Shown: positions 34,581-45,699 of the stretch, in pieces
How positions within the stretch are numbered: position 1 is the stretch's first letter
Layout: each line of letters starts with the position of its first letter
NCBI RefSeq assembly: GCF_013408555.1
Contig: NZ_JACBZN010000001.1
Location: 558,001-622,000, forward strand
From: Aeromicrobium tamlense
GTDB lineage: Bacteria > Actinomycetota > Actinomycetes > Propionibacteriales > Nocardioidaceae
Length of the DNA stretch: 64,000 bases
Direction: 5' to 3'
Notes under the pieces: generated by a model
Database searches by the model: none
Seen by the model: the letters and a program-made list of their open reading frames with translations, nothing else
Told to the model about the DNA's origin: nothing
Translations under genes and position numbers: made by a program

Positions 34581-36226
34581 CGCGCCGCTCCGTGGGCCTC
34601 GTGCTCGCCCTCGCCGTCGCCGTGCTGACGGGGTGCGCCGGCATCCCCACGTCGGGTCCGGTCGAGCGCGTCGAGGACGAGGTCGGTCTCGGCGAGAGCA
34701 CGGTCCGGTACACGCCGTCGGGGCCGATCCCGGGCATGACCGAGACGCAGGTCGTGCGCGGCTTCCTCGACGCGATGCTGGCCTACCCGGTCACGCACCG
34801 CGTCGCCGCGGAGTACCTCACGCCCACCGCCGCCCAGCGCTGGCGTCCGGGCGCCAGCACCACCGTCTACTCCTCCGTCGAGGCGTTCTCCGCGTCGGTC
34901 GGGTCCACCCGGGTCGAGCTCGGCACCGAGGTGCGCCTCGACGAGCAGGGCTCCCTGACGCCCGCCGAGGGCACCGAGCGGCTGCGGTTCGCGCTCGAGC
35001 GGATCGACGGGCAGTGGCGCATCGCGAACCCGCCCGACGGCGTGCTCGTCAGCCGGGACTGGTTCGAGGACTACGTGCGCGCCTTCGACCTGTTCTTCCT
35101 CGACGCGTCGGGCCGTCACCTGGTGCCCGTGCCGGTCCACGAGGTCGTCGGCGACCAGCTCGCGACCTCGCTCATGACCAGCCTCGCGCTCGGTCCGCCA
35201 CCCGAACCTCCGGGACTCACCACCGCCGTCCCGCCCGAGGGCGAGCTGCGGGCCTCGGTGCCGGTCGTCGGCGGAGTGGCGCAGGTCGACTTCGCCCGGC
35301 GGGTCGGCGACCTCTCCACCTCGACGCAGAAGCGTCTCTCGGCCCAGGTCGCGTGGACGCTGCGGCAGGTCCCGGTGGTCACGGACGTCCAGATCACCGG
35401 CGACGGCACGGTCGTCGCGCCCACCGGCGACCTCGTGCAGGACGCCCGTGGCTGGGCCTCGTACGGCCCCGACAAGTCGCGGCGATGGGTGCACGTGACG
35501 GCGGGCGACATCGTCCACCAGGTCGGCCCGCGGGCGCAGCAGCCGGTGCCGGGCGCGTGGGGCCGCACCGACGGCGGAGCCACGGCCGTGGCCGTCGGCG
35601 AGGAGCTGGCGGTCGGCGTCTGGACCGATCGCGCCCGCGTCACCACCGCCCGGGGCGGGCGGCCGCTCGACCTCACGGGCGACCGCTTCGTGCGCCCCGC
35701 GGTCGACATCGACTCGATGGGCTGGCTCGTCGACCGCCAGGACGGTCGGGCGCGCGTCCGCGTGCACGACGGCGAGTCCCTGACGCTCGTCCCGAGCCCC
35801 GGCCTCCCGGTCCTCTCGTCCTTCGCGATCTCGCCCGACGGAGCGCGCTACGCGGCCACGTCGGGCGGGCGTCTGCTGCTCGGCGGGGTGGAGCGGCGCG
35901 AGGGCCGCGTGGTCGGTCTGACCGAGCCGGAGCAGCTGCCCACGCAGGCCGCCGCCCGCGAGGTCGCCTGGGTCGACGGCACGCGCGTCGCGCACCTCGG
36001 GCCGCGGGGCACGCAGGTCCGCTCGGTGCGCATCGACGGCACGGGCGCCGTGGACGCCTGGCCCGGGGGAGGGCAGCTGCTGCCCGGCATCGACCCGGTC
36101 GCCCTCGTCGCGACCCCGGCCGCTCGGTCCGACCTCTACCTGCTGGACACCGAGGGCGGCGTCTGGGTGCTCGACCGCACGCGGTGGGTGCAGCTGGACC
36201 TGCCCGCCGCCCGCGGCATCGCCTGA
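34577..36226 (+). CDS. lpqB: lipoprotein LpqB, MtrAB accessory protein
   Basis: 549 residues. Lipoprotein signal with lipobox VLTGCAG (Cys20), so anchored on the outer face of the membrane. The GerMN domain occupies about 150-270 (VDFARRVGDLSTSTQKRLSAQVAWTL), and the rest is a beta-propeller-like region with repeated DG and VDR motifs. LpqB interacts with MtrB in known actinobacteria and modulates MtrA signalling. ATG overlaps the mtrB stop. Confidence 0.95.
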   Translation: MTRRSVGLVLALAVAVLTGCAGIPTSGPVERVEDEVGLGESTVRYTPSGPIPGMTETQVVRGFLDAMLAYPVTHRVAAEYLTPTAAQRWRPGASTTVYSSVEAFSASVGSTRVELGTEVRLDEQGSLTPAEGTERLRFALERIDGQWRIANPPDGVLVSRDWFEDYVRAFDLFFLDASGRHLVPVPVHEVVGDQLATSLMTSLALGPPPEPPGLTTAVPPEGELRASVPVVGGVAQVDFARRVGDLSTSTQKRLSAQVAWTLRQVPVVTDVQITGDGTVVAPTGDLVQDARGWASYGPDKSRRWVHVTAGDIVHQVGPRAQQPVPGAWGRTDGGATAVAVGEELAVGVWTDRARVTTARGGRPLDLTGDRFVRPAVDIDSMGWLVDRQDGRARVRVHDGESLTLVPSPGLPVLSSFAISPDGARYAATSGGRLLLGGVERREGRVVGLTEPEQLPTQAAAREVAWVDGTRVAHLGPRGTQVRSVRIDGTGAVDAWPGGGQLLPGIDPVALVATPAARSDLYLLDTEGGVWVLDRTRWVQLDLPAARGIA

Positions 36227-36286
36227 CGATCCACAGGCCGTGTCCGGGCGCTGGTGACCGCGCCCCGGCGCGCCCACACTGGCTCG

Positions 36287-36979
36287 ATGGACCGGTGGTG
36301 GCAGGGGGCGGCCGACCTCGTGCTCGGGGCGTGCTGTCCGCTGTGCGAGGCGCCCGGAGGACGCGTCTGCCGCCGGTGCGCCGCGAGCCTGCCGCCCGAG
36401 CCCGTCCACGTCGCCGCCGGTGACCTCGAGGTGGTCGCCGCGGGCGTCCACGCGGGACCGCGCCGCGATGCCGTGCTGGCCTGGAAGCTCCGCGCCGCCT
36501 CGGGCCTCGACCCGCTCCTGGCCCACCACCTCGCCGCCGCCGTGCTGACGCTCGTGGGCGACGCCGAGGCGGTCACACTCGTGCCGGTGCCGTCGACCCG
36601 GCGCTCACGCCGCGAGCGAGGGCGCGACCTCGTGGCCGACCTGGCCGTCGCGGCGGCCCGCGACCTGACGGGGATCGGGCTGCACGGCTCGGCCCGGCGG
36701 TGCCTGCGGCTCGTGCGCCAGACCGCCGACCAGCACGCGCTGGGACGCGAGGAGCGCGCCCTCAACCTGGCCCGGAGCATGCGCGCGACGGCGCTCCCGA
36801 CCGGCCCCGTGGTCGTCGTGGATGACATCGTCACGACCGGCTCCACGGTGCGCGAGGCGGTCCGCGCCCTGGCGTCCCGGGGCGATGTCGAGGTGCTCGG
36901 CGCGGCAGCTCTCGTGGTCGCCGAGCAGGGCGGTCCAGCGGTGGCGGGTCACCCCGTGGACGGGCTACGGTCGAGGTGA
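36287..36979 (+). CDS. ComF family phosphoribosyltransferase-like protein
   Basis: 230 residues. The N-terminal zinc-ribbon cysteines (CCPLC and VCRRC) and the C-terminal PRTase fold with PRPP loop VVVVDDIVTTGSTVREAVRAL are diagnostic for ComF/GntX. The known ComF proteins take part in DNA uptake; in actinobacteria the role is unproved. CACACT ends 6 nt before the chosen ATG. Conserved position between lpqB and hpf. Confidence 0.92.
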   Translation: MDRWWQGAADLVLGACCPLCEAPGGRVCRRCAASLPPEPVHVAAGDLEVVAAGVHAGPRRDAVLAWKLRAASGLDPLLAHHLAAAVLTLVGDAEAVTLVPVPSTRRSRRERGRDLVADLAVAAARDLTGIGLHGSARRCLRLVRQTADQHALGREERALNLARSMRATALPTGPVVVVDDIVTTGSTVREAVRALASRGDVEVLGAAALVVAEQGGPAVAGHPVDGLRSR

Positions 36980-37020
36980 GCCAGAAGCTCGAAACCTCGG
37001 GACTGGAGAAGGAGACGGAC

Positions 37021-37644
37021 ATGGAAATCGTGGTCACCGGACGCAACAGTGAGATCTCGGAGCGGTTCCGCTCCCACGTCACCGAGAAGCTCCAGCGCAT
37101 CGAGAAGTTCGACGGTCGTCAGCGCATCAACCGCGTCGAGGTCGAGGTGACCCACGAGAAGAACCCGCGCCAGCACGACAAGGCCGCGCGGGTCGAGATG
37201 ACGCTCCGCTCGCGGGGCCCCGTCGTCCGCGTCGAGGCCAACTCGACCGACCAGCACTCCGCCCTCGACGCCGCCGTCGACAAGCTGGAGAAGCGCCTGC
37301 GCAAGATGGGCGAGCGCCAGATCCGCCACCGCGACAAGCACGCGCCGGCGTCGATCGAGGAGGCCACCGCCGACCTGCGGCTGGCCGGATCGCCCGACGA
37401 GGACTCCGGAGAGCCCCACGTGCGCCAGGTCGCGACGCTCGAGGTGCAGGGCGACGGCCCGCTCGTCGTGCGCGAGAAGGACCACACCTCGCCGGCCATG
37501 ACCCTGGACCAGGCGCTCTACGAGATGGAGCTCGTGGGCCACGACTTCTTCCTCTTCGTGGAGAAGGACTCGATGAAGCCGAGCGTGGTCTACCGCCGCA
37601 AGGGGTACGACTACGGCGTGATCCGCTTGTCGGTCGAGGGGTGA
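37021..37644 (+). CDS. hpf: ribosome hibernation promoting factor, long form
   Basis: 207 residues. The N-terminal S30AE domain (MEIVVTGRNSEISERFRSHV through RLRKMGERQ) binds the decoding site of idle ribosomes. The C-terminal domain (KDHTSPAMTLDQALYEMELVGHDFFLF through GYDYGVIRL) is the dimerisation domain that makes 100S ribosomes in species with long HPF. GGAGAAGGAG precedes the ATG. Confidence 0.96.
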   Translation: MEIVVTGRNSEISERFRSHVTEKLQRIEKFDGRQRINRVEVEVTHEKNPRQHDKAARVEMTLRSRGPVVRVEANSTDQHSALDAAVDKLEKRLRKMGERQIRHRDKHAPASIEEATADLRLAGSPDEDSGEPHVRQVATLEVQGDGPLVVREKDHTSPAMTLDQALYEMELVGHDFFLFVEKDSMKPSVVYRRKGYDYGVIRLSVEG

Positions 37645-37672
37645 ATCGCCTCGAACGTGGCATGATCGTGCC

Positions 37673-38335
37673 GTGACTACGAACGCCGACGCCATCCGGG
37701 TGCTGCTGGTCGACGACCAGGAGCTCTTCCGCAGGGGCGTGACGATGGTCCTGGGTGCCGACGGCGGGTTCGAGATCGAGGACGTCGACGACGGCGACGC
37801 CGCGCTGGAGCGCATCGCGGAGGAGCCGTTCGACGTCGTCCTGCTCGACGTCCGCATGCCGGGACGCAGCGGCGTCGAGATCTGCGGCGCGATCAAGGAG
37901 ACCGCGCCCACGACCGGCATCATCATGCTGACCGCGAGCGACGACGAGGCCGACCTCTACGAGTCGATCAAGGCCGGCGCCGCGGGCTACCTGCTCAAGG
38001 ACGGCTCCACCTACGACCAGGTCGCCGAGGCGGTCAAGCTGGTCGCGGCGGGGCAGTCCCTGATCAGCCCCAGCATGGCCACCAAGCTGCTCGACGAGTT
38101 CGTGCACATGGCCAAGGGGCCGGCCCCGGCCACCAGCCTGACCGCCCGCGAGCTGCAGGTGCTGCGCCTGGTCGCCCACGGCAAGAGCAACCGCGACATC
38201 GCCGGCGAGCTGTTCATCAGCGAGAACACGGTGAAGAACCACATCCGCAACATCCTGGAGAAGCTCCAGATGAAGTCGCGGATGGAGGCGGCCATGTACG
38301 CCGTCCGCAGCAAGCTCATCGACGACGTCCTGTGA
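37673..38335 (+). CDS. NarL/LuxR-type response regulator (orphan)
   Basis: 220 residues. Receiver with Asp59 in VVLLDVRMPGRSG and Lys in LLKDGSTYD, then a LuxR helix-turn-helix: SLTARELQVLRLVAHGKSNRDIAGELFISENTVKNHIRNILEKL. No kinase is adjacent. This regulator between hpf and secA is widespread in actinobacteria. GTG start with CATGAT ending 6 nt before it. The stop overlaps the next gene by 4 nt. Confidence 0.92.
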   Translation: MTTNADAIRVLLVDDQELFRRGVTMVLGADGGFEIEDVDDGDAALERIAEEPFDVVLLDVRMPGRSGVEICGAIKETAPTTGIIMLTASDDEADLYESIKAGAAGYLLKDGSTYDQVAEAVKLVAAGQSLISPSMATKLLDEFVHMAKGPAPATSLTARELQVLRLVAHGKSNRDIAGELFISENTVKNHIRNILEKLQMKSRMEAAMYAVRSKLIDDVL

Positions 38336-39546
38336 CCCCGCGCCTCTCGGCGCTGCAGGCCCGGCGCATCGCGCTGGCGGCCCAGGGGTTCACGAGACCC
38401 GCGCCCGCCGAGGTGCGGCGTGAGCACGTGGCGCGCGTCGCCCGGCGGCTCGGGTTCTTCCAGATCGACTCGGTGAACGTGCTGCAGCGGGCGCACTACC
38501 TGCCCCTGTACTCGCGGCTCGGGCCCTACGACACCGACCTGCTGCACCGCGCCGCGGGCCGCGCCCCGCGGCTGCTGTTCGAGTACTGGGCGCACGAGGC
38601 CGCGCTCGTCGACGTCGACCTGTGGCCCGCGATGAGCCACAAGATGCGCTCGGGTCGCGGCATGTGGGGTGCGATGGCCCGGACCGCCGCGGAGAACCCC
38701 GCGCTCATCGATGAGGTCGAGGCCGCCGTGGCACGGTGGGGGCCGATCACGGCGCGCGAGCTCGAGGCCCGGCTGGGGTCGCAGGAGCGCGACCGCACGC
38801 ACTGGGGCTGGAACTGGTCGCAGACCAAGCAGGCGCTGGAGTACCTGTTCTTCGTCGGCCGCGTGTCGGCCGCTCGGCGCAACGCGGCGTTCGAGCGCGA
38901 GTACGACCTGCCCGAGCGCGTGCTGCCGGCCCGCGTGATGGCGATGCCCGAGCCCTCCGACGAGGAGGCGTACCTGACGCTCGTGGGGCACGCGTCCCGC
39001 GCGCTCGGCGTCGCCACGGTGCAGTGCCTGCGCGACTACTTCCGTCTCGCGCCCGAGCCGACCGCGCAGGCGGTCCAGACGCTGGTCGCCGACGGGACGC
39101 TCGAGCCGGTCACGATCGACGGCTGGAAGCGCCCGGCGTTCCTGCACGCCGAGGCCACCCGGCCGCGCCGCGTGGACGCGCGGACGCTGCTGAGCCCCTT
39201 CGACCCGCTCGTGTTCGAGCGCACGCGCACCGAGCACCTCTTCGGCTTCCGCTACCGGATCGAGATCTACGTCCCGGCCCCGAAGCGCGTGCACGGCTAC
39301 TACGTGCTGCCCTTCCTCCTGGGCGACCGGCTCGTGGCGCGGGTCGACCTCAAGGCCGACCGGGCGCGCGGCCGGCTGCTCGTCCCGGGGGCCTTCGCCG
39401 AGCCCGACGCACCCGCCTCCACCGCCGCCGAGCTCGCCCGCGAGCTGCACCGGATGGCGGGCTGGCTCGGCCTCGACGGGGTCGAGGTGGGAGATCGTGG
39501 TGATCTGGCCCGCAGGCTGGCGACGGAGTGTGCCACCCCGCACTAG
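38332..39546 (+). CDS. YcaQ/AlkX-like crosslink-repair DNA glycosylase (winged-helix DNA-binding family)
   Basis: 404 residues. The N-terminal LGFFQIDSVNVLQRAHYLPLYSRLG contains the Gln-x-Asp motif (QID) and His/Arg cluster that YcaQ/AlkX and AlkZ glycosylases use to unhook interstrand crosslinks. Other family regions: EYWAHEAALVDVDLWP, LEYLFFVGRVSAARR and LLSPFDPLVFERTRTEHLFGFRYRIEIY. It should excise alkylated bases or nitrogen-mustard crosslinks. GTG start overlaps the response-regulator stop (GTGA). Confidence 0.87.
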   Translation: MTPRLSALQARRIALAAQGFTRPAPAEVRREHVARVARRLGFFQIDSVNVLQRAHYLPLYSRLGPYDTDLLHRAAGRAPRLLFEYWAHEAALVDVDLWPAMSHKMRSGRGMWGAMARTAAENPALIDEVEAAVARWGPITARELEARLGSQERDRTHWGWNWSQTKQALEYLFFVGRVSAARRNAAFEREYDLPERVLPARVMAMPEPSDEEAYLTLVGHASRALGVATVQCLRDYFRLAPEPTAQAVQTLVADGTLEPVTIDGWKRPAFLHAEATRPRRVDARTLLSPFDPLVFERTRTEHLFGFRYRIEIYVPAPKRVHGYYVLPFLLGDRLVARVDLKADRARGRLLVPGAFAEPDAPASTAAELARELHRMAGWLGLDGVEVGDRGDLARRLATECATPH

Positions 39547-39549
39547 GAT
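39544..39549 (+). promoter_or_regulatory. probable -10 of secA (leaderless)
   Basis: TAGGAT ends 6 nt before the secA GTG at 39556 and overlaps the stop codon of the glycosylase gene (TAG at 39544). Confidence 0.45.
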
Positions 39550-39555
39550 GTTCGG

Positions 39556-42297
<2,742 letters not shown>

Positions 42298-42333
42298 CCT
42301 GACCGAGGCCGCTCGTCACGCCCACTCTGCTCG

Positions 42334-42777
42334 TTAAGCCCACTCGGCTGCCGTGCAGCGCCAGGTCGCGCGCCCCTGAGGGTCGCGACCGCGCTGCAGG
42401 CGGACGGCAAGGGCGTGCGAGCGGCCTCGGTGCACCATCCGGGCCGCGATCTCGGCGGCACCGATGTCGACCATGGTGATGTGCACCGACACGACCCGTG
42501 GGCTGTGGCGCGGGCCGCCGGAGACGAACCGGTCGGTCACGTAGCGGTGCAGCTGCTCGTACACGTCGCGGCTGAGCCACGGCCCGAGCTGGCGCACGGG
42601 CCGAACACCGGTGATCACCTCGGCCAGCGCCTGCGTGAAGCGGGCGCACCGGTGGCGCAGCTCGCTGGCGTCGCCGCGCTCCACCGGCACCGGCAGGAGC
42701 GGTGCCGAGGAGGTGAACGGCAGCGGCACCTGGCGCGGTGCGAACGGGTCGGTGGCGAGGGCGGTGGCGGTGATCAT
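42334..42777 (-). CDS. Rv3235-family protein
   Basis: 147 residues. The core RCARFTQALAEVITGVRPVRQLGPWLSRDVYEQL followed by RVVSVHITMVDIGAAEIAARM and a C-terminal strand with WRCTAAEWA matches the uncharacterised Rv3235 family, which lies next to secA in many actinobacteria. The ATG overlaps the stop of the LysM gene by 4 nt, so they form a unit converging on secA. Function unknown. Confidence 0.85.
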   Translation of the reverse strand: MITATALATDPFAPRQVPLPFTSSAPLLPVPVERGDASELRHRCARFTQALAEVITGVRPVRQLGPWLSRDVYEQLHRYVTDRFVSGGPRHSPRVVSVHITMVDIGAAEIAARMVHRGRSHALAVRLQRGRDPQGRATWRCTAAEWA

Positions 42778-43259
42778 CGTGCTCCTGGCGGGTCGAGGCG
42801 TTGTCCGGGATGAATCAGGTCGGGGTCGGGGCCGATGACGGCGCGGTTCGCGCCGTGCCAGGCGCGGACCCGGTCGCTCACGGCGGCGTCGTCGGCGACG
42901 GGGGAGCGCTCGCGCACGATGGACCACAGGCTCTCGCCGGGTGCGACGACGCGTGCGGACGGGGCGGGGGCTCGGGCCGGCTCCGGCTGCGGGGCAGCCG
43001 TCGGCGGGCGCTCGGGCAGGGACAGCCCTTGGAGCGCGTCGACGTCGCTGGTGCTGGCGTGGCTCGGCGCCTGCACCGCCATGACGGCGCCGGTGGCGAG
43101 CAGGGCGCGCAGCAGGGGAGGGGCGAGTCGCGCCGCGAGCCTGCGGTCGACGAGTGCCGCGAGCAGCCCGACGCACCACCAGGCGGCCCAGGCCAGCAAC
43201 AGGGCGGTGAGCACGGTGCGCAGTGCAGCCTCCGGCCCCATGGTCGTCAGGTCGTGCAT
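42774..43259 (-). CDS. membrane protein with C-terminal LysM domain
   Basis: 161 residues. Two N-terminal membrane helices (about 12-34 and 43-62), a Pro/Ala-rich linker, then a LysM domain VVAPGESLWSIVRERSP through LIHPGQRLDPPG. LysM binds peptidoglycan glycans. In this family it may tether the protein to the wall outside the cell. I chose ATG at 43259 with GGGGGATCGG upstream. First gene of the pair with the Rv3235-like protein. Confidence 0.85.
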   Translation of the reverse strand: MHDLTTMGPEAALRTVLTALLLAWAAWWCVGLLAALVDRRLAARLAPPLLRALLATGAVMAVQAPSHASTSDVDALQGLSLPERPPTAAPQPEPARAPAPSARVVAPGESLWSIVRERSPVADDAAVSDRVRAWHGANRAVIGPDPDLIHPGQRLDPPGAR

Positions 43260-43390
43260 CCGATCCCCCGATCGATGAGCCACTGACGTCCGATGGAGGC
43301 ATTTGACGACAGATGGCGTGTGATGGCGACCAGCGAAGCGCATGCCGACCCCGCCGTCAACGGGTGCGTTGGCGGCCTGTGGAGATCAGG

Positions 43391-43684
43391 TCAGGACGAA
43401 GCGCGGGAGCGCAGCCGCCGGTTCTCGCTCTGGAGCCGGGCCAGCTGCTCCTCGAGGGCGAGCACGCGCTCGATGCCGGCGAGGTTCAGCCCCTCGGCCA
43501 GCAGGTCGCGGATGCGTACGAGGCGCCGCAGGTCGGTGCGGCTGTAGCGGCGGGTGCCGCCGGGCGTCCGGGTGGGCTCGAGCAGGCCGCGACGCTCGTA
43601 CACGCGCAGGTTCTGGACCTGCATCGAGACCATCTCGGCCGCCACCGAGATCGCGTAGACCCCGGCCTCGTCGTCGTCGCGCAT
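43391..43684 (-). CDS. MerR/HspR-like transcriptional regulator
   Basis: 97 residues. The N-terminal helix-turn-helix YAISVAAEMVSMQVQNLRVYERRGLLEPTRTPGGTRRYS is close to HspR repressors, and the C-terminal LEEQLARLQSENRRLRS is a short coiled coil. It has no extended ligand domain. It diverges from hsp20 with 105 bp between the starts, so it probably represses the small heat-shock protein and itself. I do not see a canonical HAIR sequence (CTTGAGT-N7-ACTCAAG) in the gap. Confidence 0.87.
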   Translation of the reverse strand: MRDDDEAGVYAISVAAEMVSMQVQNLRVYERRGLLEPTRTPGGTRRYSRTDLRRLVRIRDLLAEGLNLAGIERVLALEEQLARLQSENRRLRSRASS

Positions 43685-43713
43685 GCTCCACCTCCGTTGG
43701 AACTGAACTCTAC

Positions 43714-43744
43714 TTGACAAGGAATATGAAATGACGAATATAGG
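43714..43744 (+). promoter_or_regulatory. hsp20: hsp20 promoter
   Basis: TTGACA at 43714-43719 is a perfect -35. AATATA (43737-43742) lies 17 bp away and TATAGG (43739-43744) 19 bp away; either could be the -10. The region is markedly AT-rich for this window. A 19-bp spacer would be typical of MerR-family activation. CTTGACAAG over the -35 is a short dyad that could be part of the operator. Confidence 0.65.
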
Positions 43745-43789
43745 TTTCAACGGATGAACCCATCACCACCCAGCGAGGAGGAGACGACG

Positions 43790-44212
43790 ATGATGATCCG
43801 CACCACCGACCCGTTCCGTGACTTCGACCGCCTGACCCAGCAGCTCTTCGGGACGACGAACCGACCGGCCATCATGCCGATGGACGCCTGGCGCGAGGGC
43901 GACACCTTCGTGGTCGAGTTCGACCTCCCGGGCGTGACGAAGGACAGCATCGACCTCGACGTCGAGCGCAACGTGCTGACGGTTCGCGCCGAGCGCGTCG
44001 CGCGCAACGGCGACTGGGAGATGCTCGCCTCCGAGCGCCCCCGTGGCGCGTTCAGCCGCCAGCTCGTGCTGGGCGACAACCTCGATCTTGAGCGGATCGA
44101 GGCCGCCTACGACGCCGGCGTGCTGCGCCTGAGCATCCCGGTCGCGGAGCGGGCGAAGCCGCGCAAGATCCAGATCGGCGGCGCCAGCGAGAGCACCGCG
44201 ATCGAGGCCTGA
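43790..44212 (+). CDS. hsp20: Hsp20/alpha-crystallin small heat-shock protein
   Basis: 140 residues. ATP-independent holdase that binds unfolding proteins. Alpha-crystallin domain: [76 protein letters not shown], with the C-terminal KPRKIQI anchoring motif. Start is one of two adjacent ATGs (43790, 43793) after the strong ribosome site GAGGAGGAG. Confidence 0.95.
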   Translation: MMIRTTDPFRDFDRLTQQLFGTTNRPAIMPMDAWREGDTFVVEFDLPGVTKDSIDLDVERNVLTVRAERVARNGDWEMLASERPRGAFSRQLVLGDNLDLERIEAAYDAGVLRLSIPVAERAKPRKIQIGGASESTAIEA

Positions 44213-44227
44213 CCCGCCCCTTCCCCC

Positions 44228-44270
44228 GAGGACACCGTGGGGCCTCCGTGCGAGGCCCTACGGTGTCCTC
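44228..44270. repeat. 19-bp hairpin immediately before the start codon at 44271
   Basis: Arms 44228-44246 and 44252-44270 pair at all 19 positions, one being G-U, around a 5-nt loop. The outer 11 bp are GAGGACACCGT / ACGGTGTCCTC and the inner 7 bp GGGCCTC / GAGGCCC. It begins 15 bp after the hsp20 stop, so it may be that gene's terminator, though there is no T-run. The 3' arm ends exactly at the next ATG. Confidence 0.8.
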
Positions 44271-44762
44271 ATGCGTTGGGACCGACTCTTCGCCGACCTC
44301 GAGGGCGCGGCGATCGACGAGCACGCCGACGAGCGCGACGCCCTCGCGGAGGACCTGCGCGACGAGCAGTGGGCCGCTCTGGCGTGGACCGACCTGCTCG
44401 GGGGTGCCGACGTCCGGCTCGACGTCGTGGGCCTGGGCGAGATCGGTGGACGGGTCACCGGGGTCGGCGATGTGGTGCTCGTGCAGGACGAGACGTCCCG
44501 CATCGTCGTGCTGCCCGAGGCGATCGCGGCCGTGGTCGGGCACGACGGTCGTGCTGCCGCGGCACCGACGGTCTCGAGGACGCGGCGCCAGGTCGCCCGT
44601 GCCGTGCGCGACGCGGGCGTGGAGGTGCGCGTGGTGCGGCGCGACGGCCGGACCATCGAGGGACCCATCGTGGAGGTCGGCGCGGACTTCGTGCAGGTGG
44701 CCGCCGCCGGGCTGCGGGTCAGTCTGCCGTGGGCGTGGATCGCGGCTCTCGTGCCGCGTTGA
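44271..44762 (+). CDS. conserved hypothetical protein (actinobacterial)
   Basis: 163 residues, starting MRWDRLFADLEGAAIDEHADERDALAEDLRDEQWAALAWTD by pieces; no family with a known function is recognised. It looks like two small beta-rich halves (about 45-85 and 110-160) resembling LSm/SH3-like barrels after an N-terminal acidic helix. A TACGGT hexamer (44259-44264) ends 6 nt before the ATG but lies inside the hairpin arm. Its 3' end overlaps the convergent HTH gene by 44 bp. Confidence 0.72.
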   Translation: MRWDRLFADLEGAAIDEHADERDALAEDLRDEQWAALAWTDLLGGADVRLDVVGLGEIGGRVTGVGDVVLVQDETSRIVVLPEAIAAVVGHDGRAAAAPTVSRTRRQVARAVRDAGVEVRVVRRDGRTIEGPIVEVGADFVQVAAAGLRVSLPWAWIAALVPR

Positions 44763-44964
44763 CCGAGGTCTCTCGCGCGGTGCGCTCGTACTGCCGGGCG
44801 ATGTAGTCCTCGAGGGCACTGGCCTCGATCCGCCACATCTTGCGTCCGCCCACCTGGAAGCCGCGCAGCTCGCCCGACTTCAGCAGTCCCCACACGACCC
44901 GCACGTCGACCTTGAGGGTCTCGGCGACGTCGTTCGCCGTGAGGAACTGATGCTCGGGGGCCAT
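44719..44964 (-). CDS. BldC-like/excisionase-type helix-turn-helix protein
   Basis: 81 residues. FLTANDVAETLKVDVRVVWGLLKSGELRGFQVGGRKMWRIEASALEDYIARQ is a MerR/excisionase-type winged helix like that of BldC. The C-terminal 25 residues are hydrophilic. Likely a DNA-binding regulator with a single domain. In-frame ATG at 44973 would add three residues. It overlaps the opposite-strand gene at its 3' end and diverges from the SAF-domain gene. Confidence 0.85.
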   Translation of the reverse strand: MAPEHQFLTANDVAETLKVDVRVVWGLLKSGELRGFQVGGRKMWRIEASALEDYIARQYERTARETSVNAAREPRSTPTAD

Positions 44965-45066
44965 GGCGCCCATTCTCACACGCAGCACCGGCGACGAGGC
45001 GCACGTCACGCCCGGACTGTGGACGACCGGTGGCAGCCGCGGGTCGCGACCCCGTATGACTGGCCC

Positions 45067-45699
45067 ATGCATGTCACGGGGGGTGACACGTCCCGGCGCG
45101 CGCTCGCCCGGCGCACCTCGATCTCCAGATGGCGCCAGCCGCGACTCGTGCTCGGTGCCGTCCTCGTCCTGGCCTCAGCCGTCGCCGGCGGCTGGCTCGT
45201 CGCCACCGCGCGCGACTCCACCGACTACTGGCTCGTTCGCGCCGAGGTGAGGGCCGGCGACCCGGTCGATCCCTCGCAGCTGTCGCCCGTGGCCGGTCGG
45301 GTGGAGGCGGCGGCGGCCGACTCGCTCGTGCCGGCCGGCGAGGGCGTGCCGCGCGGCGTGTGGGCGCGCGACGCCGGCCCCGGCACGCTCGTCACGCGCG
45401 ACGCGGTCACGGCATCGGTCGACCGCGGTCGCGAGCTGGCGATGGCGGTGCCCGCGGGCACCGCCCCGCCGGACCTCGCCGCGGGCGACCGGGTCGACGT
45501 GTGGGCGGGGCCCGGCGAGAGCGGTGACCCGAGCCGGTCCACGCGGCGCGTCCTCGTCGACGTCCCGGTCGTCTCGCTGTCGGGGGTCGACGGCACCGGC
45601 TCGCGCACCCTCGTCGTCGACACGGGCCGTGGCGGACCCGGCGGCGACGTGGTCGCCGCGCTGGGCACCGGTCACCTCACCGTCGTGCGGGTCCCGTGA
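45067..45699 (+). CDS. SAF-domain (CpaB/RcpC-like) membrane protein
   Basis: 210 residues. A short cytoplasmic N-terminus, one membrane helix (about 27-47), then a SAF domain (LVRAEVRAGDPVDPSQL, WARDAGPGTLVTRDAV) and an RcpC-like C-terminal region. CpaB/RcpC proteins serve in Flp/Tad pilus assembly. TATGAC ends 6 nt before the ATG. Its stop overlaps the CpaE-like gene by 4 nt. No pilin, CpaF ATPase or TadB/C genes follow in the window. Confidence 0.82.
   Translation: MHVTGGDTSRRALARRTSISRWRQPRLVLGAVLVLASAVAGGWLVATARDSTDYWLVRAEVRAGDPVDPSQLSPVAGRVEAAAADSLVPAGEGVPRGVWARDAGPGTLVTRDAVTASVDRGRELAMAVPAGTAPPDLAAGDRVDVWAGPGESGDPSRSTRRVLVDVPVVSLSGVDGTGSRTLVVDTGRGGPGGDVVAALGTGHLTVVRVP

Noticed and set aside
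45051..45060. CCGTATGAC half-site resembling the right arm of the 40-bp palindrome
   Set aside because: No matching left arm within 60 bp upstream, so a third copy is not supported; chance is enough, and the TATGAC is better explained as a -10.
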